Assembly: GCA_022661535.1 (NCBI GenBank)
Contig: JAKULF010000006.1
Coordinates: 3,281,001-3,345,000 of the forward strand
Length of the DNA stretch: 64,000 bases
From: Eutypa lata
Lineage: Eukaryota; Ascomycota; Sordariomycetes; Xylariales; Diatrypaceae
Direction: 5' to 3'
In this document: in pieces, positions 11,896-23,462 of the stretch
Layout of the letters: the number at the start of each line of letters is the position of its first letter
How positions within the stretch are numbered: the first letter of the stretch is position 1
Translations under genes and position numbers: made by a program
The notes under the pieces: generated by a model
Told to the model about the DNA's origin: nothing
What the model saw: the letters and a program-made list of their open reading frames with translations, nothing else
Database searches by the model: none

Positions 11896-14645
11896 ATGCA
11901 AGTTCCAAATTACGGAAGGCCATCGCCCCCTGAAGCAAGTCCTGGGGATATACTACAGGGCAGGGGTCAACTTCCATCTGGAGAACGTCATATCCCTCCA
12001 CCTAACAGGCGTCGTGATAAACCTCAGTTATCCTGTAATGCCTGTAAGCGACGGAAGTACGTACCATTACATCCTGTAAGCACATCTAGCAAACTGACCG
12101 CTGCGGTATCTCTAGGGTAAGATGTGACCGACGACAACCTTGCTCAGCTTGCGACGCGCGAGGAGCGGCTCGATCATGTGTCTATCCTCCAGATGCGATA
12201 TCCGCGCCGTCAATAAAGAAGAGAAGTGGCATTCGTGAAGTACTACCACAGCGTAGCTCACTTCAAGATCGCATTCGCGAATTAGAAAGTCATGTCCTTA
12301 ATCTGATTCAAGACTCCTCTCATTCTTCTCCTCCTCCGAATCACGTAAAGCCTGCCCCAACTCCTCCAACTACACAGTTGACTCCCGGAACTTGTGCTAG
12401 AAGTTCCTCTTCATCTAGAAGACCAAATTTCGATTCGGTGCCCTATAGAAAACCGTTCGCACTACAATCCGAAGAAGGGAGTATAACACGAAGCCCTGCT
12501 GGGGACAATTATGTTGGGGGCGCCCATTGGGCCGCTGTTCTCGATAGTATCGAGGAGTTAAAGGATCAGATTGACGGTAGCGAAGCATGCGCCGTTTATG
12601 GACATAATGAATTAGAACGTACAGAAGCGTCGGATGAGATGAATGGCCCAGAGCTTCTGTATGGGGGCTCTCCAAATATCACAAAAGAAGAGATCTTAGC
12701 ATCGATTCCACCACGCACCATTACTGATAGGCTTGTATCCAAGTATTTCAACGCTTTGAACGTGGCTCCGAGTAAGTTGATTTCTATTTCGAAAATGAAA
12801 ATGATTTTGTACTTCAGCTGACGTTCTCAGCTCTCTTCCACTCTGGACAATTCCGCCGTCAGGTAAGTGAATCTATGAATTTAAATGTGTCGGATAGAAT
12901 TGTAGTGCTGATTAAAGTGTATGAAGTATGAGCAATTCTGGGAAGACCCAGAAGCAGCGCCTATTGTGTGGGTGAGCCGTAAGTACTACCCTGTGCTTCT
13001 CGTCGACTTATAGAATTTTGACAGGAGCCATAAATCTTAAGATGACTCTAGCTTATTCCCCTATTTTTGTTAAATATCCAGCAAGAAAGTGCTAACGCTT
13101 GTAACTATAGTATTATTTTCGCAAATGTGTCTCGCAAACTATGCTCTACAAAATACTACCGCATTTCCGCCTCAGAACGCAGAGTTGAAAGCACGTGGAA
13201 ATGAGTTTCGAGAAAAGGCGATACAATGTCTCATACTCGGAAAATATACCAAGGGTGGACCATTTGTCCTTGAAGCACTGATCATGTACCTCGCCGCCGA
13301 GGCACTCCCCAGCGAGGATGCCATGTTTTGTAACTATCTCTTAATTGGTGTCATTGTCAACCTTGCTCTTCGGTATGTATAAAAACATCTTACCCCTAAA
13401 TCCTTGGCACCCCTTTCTGAGAATGTCGCTTGGTTTCTTGTTCCATGTATTGTCATTACCCTATGCTATGTCATTCTGGTAAACAAGGTGCTACGTTCAA
13501 GCACAGTACGTTAATACGTAAGCAGAACGGGTTATCATCGTGATTCGAAACACTTCCCTAATATCTCACCTTTCAAGGGAGAAATGCGAAGACGCATCTG
13601 GGCTACAGTCTATTGCCTGGACGTTGTCGTATCGGGACAAATTGGATTGCCAAGAATGATCAGGGATCAACAGGTCGACACCGAGATGCCACGAAACCTT
13701 TTCGATAGCGACTTTGATGAAGATACGACTGTTCTGCCTCCATCACGACCGGATACCGAGCTGACACCAATTCTGTACGGTATTGCCAAATGCCGCGTTG
13801 CCTCTCTCTGGAAAATAGTCGATAGCGTGTCGACAGATATCCAGATGTGTCCTTACGAGGAGGTGTCACAAATCGACCAGTCCATAAGAGACGCTCGGCT
13901 ATGTTTACCGCCGGTACTGCGCTGGACTTTAATGGCCGAGTCCGTGACAGATCCCCTGAACATTATCATACAACGACTCTGGCTTGAAATCTATTTCCTC
14001 AAGCTGCGGGTGGTCCTCCACAAGAGATACGCGCTGCCCTGGCTTTCGCGGGAATACCACCAGGAGTCCCAGGAGATAGCCGTGGCGGCCTCTATGCAGA
14101 TTCTCGAGCTCCAGCACATGATCCACGAGGAGACCCTGCCCGGCGGCCGGTTCTTCGACTTCAGCTGGAAGATTGCCTGTCTTCTGAACCAGGAATACCT
14201 CCTCGCGGCGAGCATGCTCTGTGCCTACATACGATGGAGCCAGCAGTCTGCGCCCAAGATGCCAGGCCCGAAACTACCAGAGCCCGAGGTCAGACAGCTA
14301 CTGGCTAAGTCGTTGGCCATCTGGGAGCGATCGCAGATGAGCTCGACTGAGTGCAAGAAGGTTGTTGAGGTTTTGACCGCCGTGTTGGGGACTGCGGAGA
14401 TCGAGGTTGCAGAGCGCGAGAAGCAGGATACTAGGGTTGTCTCGGCTTTTGCTTCGCAAGGTAGGTAGAACCGATTGCTTGACCACTACATATATTATTT
14501 GTTGATGCCCTAACATCCCACAGATTATCTCGCAGATTTCAATCTCCCCTTTACCTTCGAAGATATACTAGGAGATGGCATCCCATTCCCCTTGAATCCG
14601 CCGCTTCAGATCCAGGGTTCGTTTCTAGATGAAGATTTCTTATAG
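11896..14645 (+). CDS. Zn2Cys6 fungal-specific transcription factor (seven exons)
   Basis: Exons 11896..12056, 12116..12771, 12831..12862, 12927..12978, 13111..13372, 13526..14460 and 14524..14645 join with consistent phases into 739 residues. The binuclear cluster has C47, C50, C57, C63, C66 and C75, with the first intron falling in the Lys codon between the two halves. After a Ser/Pro-rich linker comes the fungal_trans middle homology region: YFNALNVAP, HSGQF, YEQFWEDP, LFSQMCLANYA, RTGYHRDSKHFPNISPF, then EMRRRIWATVYCLD and GLPRMI. The three micro-exons (32-262 nt) are supported because each join restores this conserved string. Such proteins bind CGG-type half sites and act as pathway-specific activators. 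The target genes are unknown; the adjacent convergent patatin gene is one candidate only by position. An upstream in-frame ATG at 11836 is possible but less likely. Confidence 0.9.
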
Positions 14646-14865
14646 TGATGCGGAAGAGTGGCAAGGAGTGGAGGACATGTACTAATAAAGGGGGATACTT
14701 TGGTTTGATAACAATTACGGAGACATGGTTAGGGCGTCACGTTCTTCTTGCTTTTCAAATTCATCTTAATTTGGGATCCAACAAGGTCAATAGTAAATCT
14801 TTGAACCGTAACTTTTAACTCGTAACTACCTAGCATCAGACTTATACTTTGACAACCATTATCAT

Positions 14866-17165
14866 TTAGACTCTCAAGCAAGCCGCGCACTCCCCAATCA
14901 GCTTTTTCGCAGCCGGCAAATCAAGGTATTCGGCCGCTTTCTGCTCCGTCTTTGGAATAGCAGCTGTGTCGTCCAACTCGCCGCGCTCTTCCTCCTGCCG
15001 CTCCCCAAGCAGCGTCCACTTCCACACCCCATCCTCCTCAACCCAATCCGGCAGGCCGTCGCCCACATTGAACCTCCAGTACTTCTTCGCCATCGGGCGT
15101 GGCGCGAAGGCGTTGACGAGGGACCGGAACAGGATGTTGGTGACCTCCGTATTGGTCGCGATACCCGCCATATCCCCGGCGAAGCCGGCGACGTTCCGCA
15201 CACCCGCTACGGCCTTGCTGAGTGGGATGCCCGTACCGATACTGAGCATACATGCTGTGCTGCACGCCGGTCCGTAGACACTCAGGACTTTGTTCCATAA
15301 CCTAGAATGTACCCACATGTCAGAACGCGGGGTTCAAAAGGGAAAGCCGGCTGAGAACCAAATGTTTCGTGTATTGGTACATACCAGCCTAACGGGTTGT
15401 TGGCCTGCAAGCCTCCATCCAAAAACGTATAGTCGCCAACCTTCAACGGCGTAAAGTAGGAGGGAGCCGCCGAAGTGGCTCGAGCCGCTTCCCATAGCTT
15501 AATGCTGGGGATCTCGGATCCCTCAAGTGGGTTTGTGTATGACCGGAAGAGTATGGGCGCATGGTTGTTGGATCCCGTTTGGTTGATTGCCATGACGAAA
15601 CTGCGCGCGGTGGGCCATTAGTCGGACATACGAAACTGGTCGGCCGTTGCATCGAGGTAGCGGGCAGGCACTACTTACACCTTGCAACTGGACTTCTCGC
15701 TCTCCTCATCCAGGAGCTGCACAGTTTCGGGATCTCCTCCGAGCGTCTCCGCGACGACGGCCTTGATGACTTTCTCGAGGTCGCTTGCATCCCACTGAGC
15801 GCCGGACCAGAGAAGACTCCCCTTCTTCCGCCACCCTGCCTTCGTAGGGAAGACAACACCCATGAATTCTTTGTACTTGCGCATGCAGTCATCAATGGAC
15901 ATTCTAAGACGACCAAGCATGATTGCGATGAACCTGGTGTCATGGAGCGTGTTAGCTTCTTGAAGTTATAGCGCGATGGCTTTGTCTGGGATTGCATACC
16001 CTCCTGTGCTGGTGCCGCCTATGATGTCAAACACTTCACAGGGCTTCTTTCCAGGGGCTGCTTCATCCATGACAGCCTTTAATAGCATGAGAGCCGCTAT
16101 TCCACGGACGCCTCCTCCGTCTTGAATATCCACTGTCATTAGCTCTTGTACCTTGAGAATGACCCAGATCATTGATTGACATACCAAGTGAAAAAACTCG
16201 CAAAAGACGGTCATTGCTCGTATTGATCATCTCAGCCCGGAAGAGACCATCTGGAATGCCCGAAATCTGCAAGGAGTCCACGAGAAGGGAACTGTTCACC
16301 TCTTGGAATACATCCTGCACAGCTTGCACATTCGAGACAACTTGGCCGTATTCCAATGGTTTTCTGTGAGCTAGGAGCAATTGTCTGCTGTCAGTACGGT
16401 GAAAAACAATTAACATAAATTGATATAGGTCTGTATCTTACTTGCATCACCTAGTTCGATCACAAGATATGCAGACCTGGCGAAGATCTCCCAGCCTAAA
16501 AAGCGAGCACACAGTCGTACGGAGATGACATTACCGTCCTGAAATTGACCATAAGCTCGAGTTAGATGGGGTTTGGGGAATGACATTATACACACCTCAA
16601 AAAGTCGAAACATATCATGATTTGACGCGAATCGTCTACCGGCTTTCTGTAGCAGGGCCAGTCAGAGCGTTTTCTTTAGAAGAATAGAAACCCAATGGCT
16701 AGAATGATGCGCACCCATCCATACTCTCCCTCGGTAAAGCGATTTTTGTGGCTGACCCAAGTAAGTTCTATGCCGTCTTTGACTCTGGGCGAAATGGCCT
16801 CGTCATTCTCCATGATCGCTAGTTCGAACCATGTCCAGTTGCCTGCGTCTGGGTCATCGCAGTAGCCTTGATCATGGGACTCCGCTACGAGTTGCACGCT
16901 GTGAATCCTTTCAACAGTCTCAGGATCAAGGGCCTACGTGTCAATCGATGTTAGCAAACATAGGTGATACATATACATGAGTATAAATTGTTGGTAAATG
17001 ATCATTGGTATCATACCGGAGTCTTGAACCAAACACTGTAATTGATTTGGTCGTCTCCCCAGTTCCTGTTTCTTCGAAACAAGACACGGTATACTTTCCA
17101 TTAGGAATACTAGAACCCTCGTCTGGGAGGGTCGGGAGATTCTTGACTTGGTCGTGGGGGCTCAT
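14866..17165 (-). CDS. Patatin-like phospholipase, with a likely frameshift near the start
   Basis: Exons read as 17165..17017, 16933..16715, 16646..16596, 16538..16442, 16370..16185, 16120..16000, 15933..15679, 15600..15385 and 15301..14866, all with consistent phases after the first. The N-terminal 200 residues form a conserved region of unknown role (SVWFKTP, SHDQGY, NWTWFELAI, SSLLVDSLQISG). The patatin domain then shows the oxyanion motif DGGGVRG, the nucleophile motif GTSTGG and the catalytic Asp in FLDGGLQANNPLG. Patatins are Ser-Asp lipid acyl hydrolases, here probably intracellular. Exon 1 begins MSPHDQV but only joins exon 2 in the right frame if one base is added near 17095-17097. 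This could be a sequencing slip, a real null allele, or an upstream first exon I cannot find. The product would be about 576 residues. It lies divergent from the glycine-zipper gene. Confidence 0.85.
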
Positions 17166-17870
17166 GTTGGGCGATTTGGGAAGGGTAACTTATTGGAACT
17201 GAAGAGTCATGATCAACCTTCGCTCAGGAGCTTCGATGCACCCAAGAGATGTATTATATGCAAACGGGACGACAAAGAATGAGGGAGTACATCACGACAA
17301 TGCATAACTGAATGTTTCGCGTCCAGCCAGCCTAGAACGATCTTCGAAGTAATCTGTTTCGGAACGGGAGCTGCCTTCGGGAGGCTAGCTGACTAGCTTC
17401 GGCCGATACATCGCATCTGAATGGGGAAATAATACGCACATATGATCTATATTCAGCTAGCCTTAGCACGACCTAACATATCGCGCGACCCATTATGGGA
17501 ATTGCCATTTTTTGGTGGTGTTGACTAGTGGAACTATTGGTCGCTAGGACGAGGTCTAGGCAAGTCCATCGAGAACTTCAAGCTGAACAACTCCTTAATT
17601 GAACCCCCGAGTGGTCGAAAACCTTATCGTAGCTGAAGAAGTGATCAGGTTTGCTTCGGGTCTGGCCAACTGAAAGATCATGTTGTACTTTTCAGTGTTC
17701 ACGAGATCTTTCACGTGCCCGCTGTCTATATTCGTCTCTGCTTATTCGATATATAAAGGGGGGTGAGTGTCTCTATCTACTGCGGACCATTGGAGGAGTC
17801 ATCATCGTATCCTCATTGACAACACCTGTAAAATTCCCCCTACCATAACTCTCTCAGCCACGTCTCAACT
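17166..17870. promoter_or_regulatory. Shared divergent promoter region, patatin and glycine-zipper genes
   Basis: A 705-bp region between two genes that point away from each other. A short CT-rich leader precedes the glycine-zipper ATG. A TATA-like ATATATAAA lies at about 17749-17757. No coding frame is convincing here. Confidence 0.4.
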
Positions 17871-18233
17871 ATGGGGTTTTGGGAGAGTACTCTAAGCTTT
17901 GTATCGGCCGTCCCAATCGTCGGCCATGTCACTGCTGGTGTCCAATACCTAGCAGGTGATGAAGAAGGGGCCAAGAAGTCCCTTGCATCCAGCACGGGTA
18001 ACTTAGTCGGCACGGTTGGCGCGGTTGGGGGTTTCCTGGTTGGTGGCCCCGTCGGAGCTGTTGCCGGAGGTGCTGCTGGCGCTGCGGTTGGCGGTCAGAT
18101 CGGGAGGAAGATCAACGGTCAGGACTTTGACCTGAGCATCAAAACATTGGCTATAGATGCTACCTTGGGCGCTACCACGCTCGGCAGTGGTGGTAGCGAA
18201 ACAGCTACAGCCATTAGGAAGGCCATTCACTAA
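17871..18233 (+). CDS. Small glycine-zipper protein, hypothetical
   Basis: Single exon, 120 residues, starting at the first ATG after a CT-rich leader. Residues 1-40 hold an amphipathic segment (VPIVGHVTAGVQYLAGDEEG). About 43-80 form a glycine-zipper-like stretch with repeated GxxxG spacing (VGTVGAVGGFLVGGPVGAVAGG and on through AAGAAVGG). A polar tail follows. Glycine zippers pack helices tightly in membranes and are found in channels, lysis proteins and stress-related fungal proteins. There is no signal peptide. The position head-to-head with a patatin phospholipase suggests, but does not show, a joint function in membrane stress or membrane damage. I do not recognise a named family. Confidence 0.7.
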   Translation: MGFWESTLSFVSAVPIVGHVTAGVQYLAGDEEGAKKSLASSTGNLVGTVGAVGGFLVGGPVGAVAGGAAGAAVGGQIGRKINGQDFDLSIKTLAIDATLGATTLGSGGSETATAIRKAIH

Positions 18234-19675
18234 AGAGCTGTTGTACCGCAAATGGCGGACAGATGGCAAGGTAAGGGCATTATGAGACATCTCAGTGACC
18301 ACTCCAGTTTGGTATAAGCTGACCTTATTGTACTATCAGAGTGGCTGGCGATCAGATCTTCAAATCCAAGTCAATGGATATGACGATGTTCTTTTAGGCG
18401 TGCAAGATATCGTATCATCACTTAATCTCATGAGGCCAAAGCATGGGATTTCGAAGTCTGGCATACTCAAATTAATATGGAAAATCTGGCTCCTTGGCAA
18501 GAGTATAGCAGCCAGATTGAGACCATTTGAGATATACAACACTAATTCGTAGCTTTTTTCTTTTGCTTATTTCGATCATATATTAAGAGCATTGGGTTCC
18601 ATTTGACGCATCGTAGGAGGCAGCAAAGGCCAACTATTCTGCGGGGAAGGGGAATGTCAACGATATGGAGCTACAGGAGCAACATGATGAAACGAGACAT
18701 GATTACGAGGCTTATGGTAATATGTTGAAAGGCAATACACGATGTCAAATACTATGGTAGAGTGAAGGGTCACAAGGTAGCTGGTCTCTAACCGTTGCTA
18801 TAAAGTAGATAAATATTCGAGTTAAACCCTGATTATCCCCCCCTTTTGCAATGCCTATTACTTGTATGTGTTTTGCTGTTGTCATCGTGTGTTACATTTA
18901 CATACACGCAACACGCTACACTTCTTCCGTGTTAACTAGGTCCTCGAAGAGATCGAGAAAGCTTATACCTCTCCTGTATATTGATCTCTTGACTATTGAG
19001 CATGAAGGGGTTGGTAGATTTACTGAGATCCAGAGAGCAAGCGCTTACTGTTCTCAGATAACGCGCAACCCAGCACAGCACAAGAGACGAGAATTTATAT
19101 TACATCCACTATTGCTAACATATGGTAGGTACCTGCACATGAGAACTTATGGACGGGATCTCTGTATAAAGGCTCTACAGCAAGTGCTTAGGAGGTCTCG
19201 CCTCGTGCCTATAGGCTGAGGTGCAGGAGTACGTCGCGCTGGGGAAGCAAGTCAGATGCTGGAAGAGATAGAAATAAATTCCGCATAAGGTACCTTGACA
19301 AGATAGAACGCTGTCGTCAATTCTTTTTTGGACTAACCCAAGGACAATCGGCTTGCTAGCGTGGATCTGGGAAATGGGGTCCAATACTCTGTAGATTCAT
19401 GCCTCAGAACGCCTTCCACTACTTATTGTAAATCTTGAATCGGATGAAGTAATACATCGAGATAAATGTTAGCAACGCCTTTGGTGTTTTTGTAAAGATA
19501 TTGACTACGAAAGCTCTATCCGGCCGAGACTATCCTCCTTTTTGTACATGGGCAAATATCTCAATCCTAAGCACTTGGTGTACTCTGTGAGAAGGCGATC
19601 CTCATGAAACTGCCGAGGACCCCATATGCCAAGCCAAGTCTATTGTGTTCCTCTCAACAATGCCGCCTGTGCGTT
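18234..19675. other. Spacer with a possible short coding relic
   Basis: No complete gene. Around 18626..18760 on the plus strand, a run of about 45 codons reads like protein (rich in Glu, Gln, His, Asp and Asn) and ends at a TAG, but it has no start or domain. It may be a decayed gene tail. Confidence 0.4.
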
Positions 19676-20591
19676 CTACTCCTCCTCCTCAGATGGCCAC
19701 ACACACCAAGTGACGACGACAGTCAATTTAAGGGCGGCAGCGATCCACAGGGTGCCCGCGGTACCTAGCACGGTACGGGCCAGCAGCCCGCCCATGACAG
19801 CGCCAAAGAGGAGGCACAGCGGGGCACCGACGCGTTGGTTGCGCTCGACGTTGTGGAAGGCCAGTAGGTTCGCGTCGGAGAACAAGTCGCAGTAGATGCT
19901 GGTCAGGACGACACTAGTGAGGGCGTTGTACTTCAGGGCGCGGCTGGTGACGGCCTGCCCGCAGCTCTGGAACGCGACGAGCGCGATGGGGACCAGCACC
20001 GTCCAGGCGATCGACTCCCGGGGGTTGGAGCCGAGGGGCAGCGGCGGGCCGAACGTTATGATGGCCGCGGCGCCGATGATCAGCGCCATCTGGAAGGCGA
20101 ACGACGCGCACAGCACCCACCGCCGCTTCGGCGAGAACCGCCGGTGGAACGAGCTGAAGAACACGGAGCCCACGCAGAAGCACCCCAGCGACGTGCCAGA
20201 CTTGATCCATCGCGTTGACTCGTACGGCGCTGCGAGGCCGAGCCCGAAGTATACGGTGTTTCCTGAGTTTCGGGCGTCAGTAACAACCTAAACGTCTACT
20301 GCGTTATGCTATGTGCGAAGTGAGTAGGCAGAATAATCGCATACCTGTTTGCATTGATACGAAAGATCCCCATGCAGAGATGGACGCGCTGTCGAGGAGA
20401 CCAGTGATGACATAACACAGTAGGAGGACAATGTCTGCCTTCTCGCGACGAACATCCATCATCATCCGCCGCCTCCACGACGATGACTTCGAGGGCTGGG
20501 TTCCGAGAAGTGGCTGCTCTTCGTCGCCGCCGCCATTTGCATTTGCATTCCCCGAGTTGGGGGCGGCGCCATATCCATTTGGAGGAGGCAT
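19676..20591 (-). CDS. DUF1275 (YoaK-like) integral membrane protein
   Basis: Exons 20591..20345 and 20262..19676, phase 1 join, give 277 residues. The first 45 residues are polar (Gly/Asn-rich, then EEQPLLGTQ). About six hydrophobic segments follow. The join restores the family hallmark SMQTGNTVYFGLG, and ASISAWGSF just before it is also typical. The C-terminal TSRALKYNALTSVVLTSIYCDLFSD is a second signature of this family. DUF1275/YoaK proteins are widespread small transporters of unresolved substrate. The protein ends in a run of Glu residues after the last helix. The family call is strong, the function unknown. Confidence 0.9.
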
Positions 20592-21822
20592 CGTACACTC
20601 AGTGATCCAATGAGCCCAAATGAAAAGATAACTATTTTGTTACTAATTTTTAGTTTTGCTACAAATTCGATTGAACAAATATTCTTTAAAGGGATAAACC
20701 TCAATACTGGGAACGTGTGCCGTCAATCCGTGTATTTGTTGTCCCTTTTCTGCCGGTTTCCGTTCCTGTACTATAATATCGCGGGTCTGGAGATTGGAGC
20801 TAGAGTCTTGACGTCAGCTCAGCTAAAATCGACACAAGTCGAACTTGTCACCCACTCTCCATACAGAGTAATGGAAACCCCAACGCACTACCAAGCTGGG
20901 ACGACTGCTTGCGTAAAAGGGCCCTATAAAGTAACGACGAATAAGACACCCATGTCTAACTACCTAGCTTCTCCACTTGCAAGCGCCTGCAAATCTGGGT
21001 TCAGATCGCAGTATATTCTAAGATCCTTCTTCTCCCCCTCCCCAAAACGGAAGGCAGCACACCGGACATTTTTGTACACATGGGGGTTTCATGACATTGC
21101 AGTCAACTTTCCGCTAATAAGCTTCCTGCCAAGACAAACGCCGAGAGTTACCCGCATCAAACGTAGGGGTCTGTTTTCGCTTAGAAACATGAGGCAGCTT
21201 CTCCTTGTGAACACACCAGGGTAACAATCGTAGCCGACGGTGAAGGGCCTATCATAGACCACGGACGGCGCCCTGTCACCGTGTTGCCGTGATATCCAGG
21301 TTATCGACCGCAACTAGGGTATTATGGAGAACACTCGGTATTGATTCGGCAATGTGACGGCATCGGGGGTGCTGGCTCGCCGGTCGCCGTTGTCTGGTCT
21401 TGATTGGACTCTTTGAAAGGGATCGAATGTGTCTTGGACGTTTTGATATCTAAGTACGCTAATAATAAGTCATGGAAACGTAAACGACCCACTGGCTGAC
21501 CGGAGCTTGGAGAGCTATCTAGTCGAGAGGGGGGAGGGGGAGCTGGGGTAGCTCTGGGAAGCTCTTACTTTTTGCTCCCTGCATATCCAAGATTAGAGCT
21601 CTCCATAATCTTTTTTTTTGTTGAACTTCGGGGACTCTTCCTATCTTTGGTTTAGACTTTGAAACTGCCAAGTCGTACGAAGAATATCTTTTTGACATTT
21701 CTCACTTAAAAGCTGGGTTTTCCTTACAATTTTGTCATCAATTGAGCCTGTGCTACTCGAAATTCCCCTCTCGTCTATTATAACCGTCCAAACGGAGTGT
21801 CACGATCGGTCTTTATCCAAAC
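20592..21822. other. Divergent intergenic region
   Basis: Promoter space for the DUF1275 gene (minus) and the oxalate decarboxylase (plus). The 204-codon frame at 20610..21224 shows no domain and lies where the promoter must be; I do not call it. Immediately upstream of 21823 the sequence is CT/AA-rich as in fungal leaders. Confidence 0.5.
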
Positions 21823-23462
21823 ATGCAGCTTCGGAATAATCACGGCGTTTCTGCCACACAATTGCTGGTCTCCGGACTGGCGATGAGCAATATTGGACTC
21901 GCTGTTCCAATTGAGGACAGCCCGCGCCAGTATCTCCTTGCCGGCCTGGATCTCCCAGCGAAATATAGCACCAGGAACAAGAACCCGGGTCCCAATGGGC
22001 CGTACAGCCCAGGTTTCAGGGACCCTATCGACAAGGCCGTCGACTCTATCGGTGAGGATCTAGATCCCCTCCCGTACCGTAACGGCCTGGGAGCTTCTGT
22101 CCTGGGCCCCTGGAATAAGGAGCGCTCTCGGCAGAGCCCCGATCTCGTTAGACCCCCGAGCACCGACCACGGCAACATGCCGAATCTGCGGTGGAGTTTC
22201 GCCGATTCTCATATTCGCATTGAGGTGAGCAAATTTGTGGTTGTCCTACGTATATTACGCTCAAATAAATCGAAATCTAATGTTCATGTCTCGTAGGAAG
22301 GCGGTTGGACTCGACAGACTACAGTTCGAGAGCTCGGTGCCAGTGTCGAACTTGCTAGCGTGAACATGCGACTCGATAAAGGTGTCATTCGTGAACTACA
22401 CTGGCATAAAGAAGCAGAGTGGGCCTATGTGCTTGATGGTGAAGTGCGGGTCACTGCCATTGACTACGAGGGCGGAAATTTCATTGATGACCTGAAGAAG
22501 GGTGATCTATGGTATTTCCCAAGCGGTATGGTTTCCCCCATCGCAACCACATAATGATTATACTAGACTTGATCAACGTGCTTTCCAGGGCAATTGCTAA
22601 CTTCGAGTGATATAGGTGTGCCGCATTCTCTACAAGGTCTCAGCGAGAACGGCACAGAGTTCCTCCTCATCTTCGATGACGGCAGTTTCTCTGAGGAATC
22701 TACATTCATTCTCTCAGATTGGCTCGGTATGTGTCAAATATAGTCCTGTCTTACGTCCCGCAAAACTAACATCCACAAGCACACACGCCAAAGTCTGTGA
22801 TCGCCAAGAACTTCAACCTAGCTCCCGAAGTCTTCGCGCACCTCCCGGCGGGGGAGAAGTATATCTTCCAGGGATCGAAGCCGGGCTCGATCGACGACGA
22901 GAAGCCAACCGGGAAGCACGTCAAGAAGTCCAAGTACAACTTCGTGCACCGGATGCTAGAGCAGGAGCCCAAGATCACGAGCGGGGGCGAGGTGCGAATC
23001 GCGGACTCGAAGAACTTCCCCATTTCCACCACGGTAGCCGCCGCGCACGTGTCGATCGAGCCGGGCGCGCTGCGCGAGATGCACTGGCACCCGAACGCGG
23101 ACGAGTGGTCGTTCTTCATCGGGGGCCGCGCGCGCGTGACGATCTTCGGGTCCGAGGGCTCCGCGCGCACCTTCGACTACGTGCCCGGCGACGTCGGGAT
23201 CGTGCCGCGCAACATGGGCCATTTTGTCGAGAATATCGGCGATGAGCCGGTCGAGATGCTCGAGGTCTTCCGCGCCGACGAGTTCCGCGACTTCTCCCTG
23301 TTCCAGTGGCTCGGCGAGACCCCCAAGCGCCTCGTCGTCGACCACCTCTTCCAGAATGACCCTGAGAGCGGGGAGATCTTCTGGAACCAGGTCAAGAGCG
23401 CTGAGAAGGACGAGGTTACCCTCCCGGACGATGAGGATGAGTCGGTGACTCGTGAGCTGTAA
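21823..23462 (+). CDS. Bicupin oxalate decarboxylase
   Basis: Four exons, 21823..22224, 22297..22525, 22616..22726 and 22780..23462 (phases 0, 1, 1), give 474 residues. The N-terminus has a weak hydrophobic signal. Cupin 1 has its metal ligands in [10 protein letters not shown] (H169, H171, E175) and VPHS (H214). Cupin 2 has them in [11 protein letters not shown] (H349, H351, E356) and GHFVEN (H395). The flexible lid at 236-240 reads SEEST with a Glu at 237. In bacterial OxdC the equivalent SENST lid supplies the Glu needed for decarboxylation rather than oxidation. The enzyme splits oxalate into formate and CO2 using Mn. Fungi use it to limit acid and oxalate stress and to free chelated calcium or metals. 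Exon joins fall exactly within conserved strings, so the model is firm. Confidence 0.93.

Noticed and set aside
20610..21224. 204-codon plus-strand frame
   Set aside because: No domain, composition unlike neighbours, and it fills the promoter of the DUF1275 gene; chance frame.
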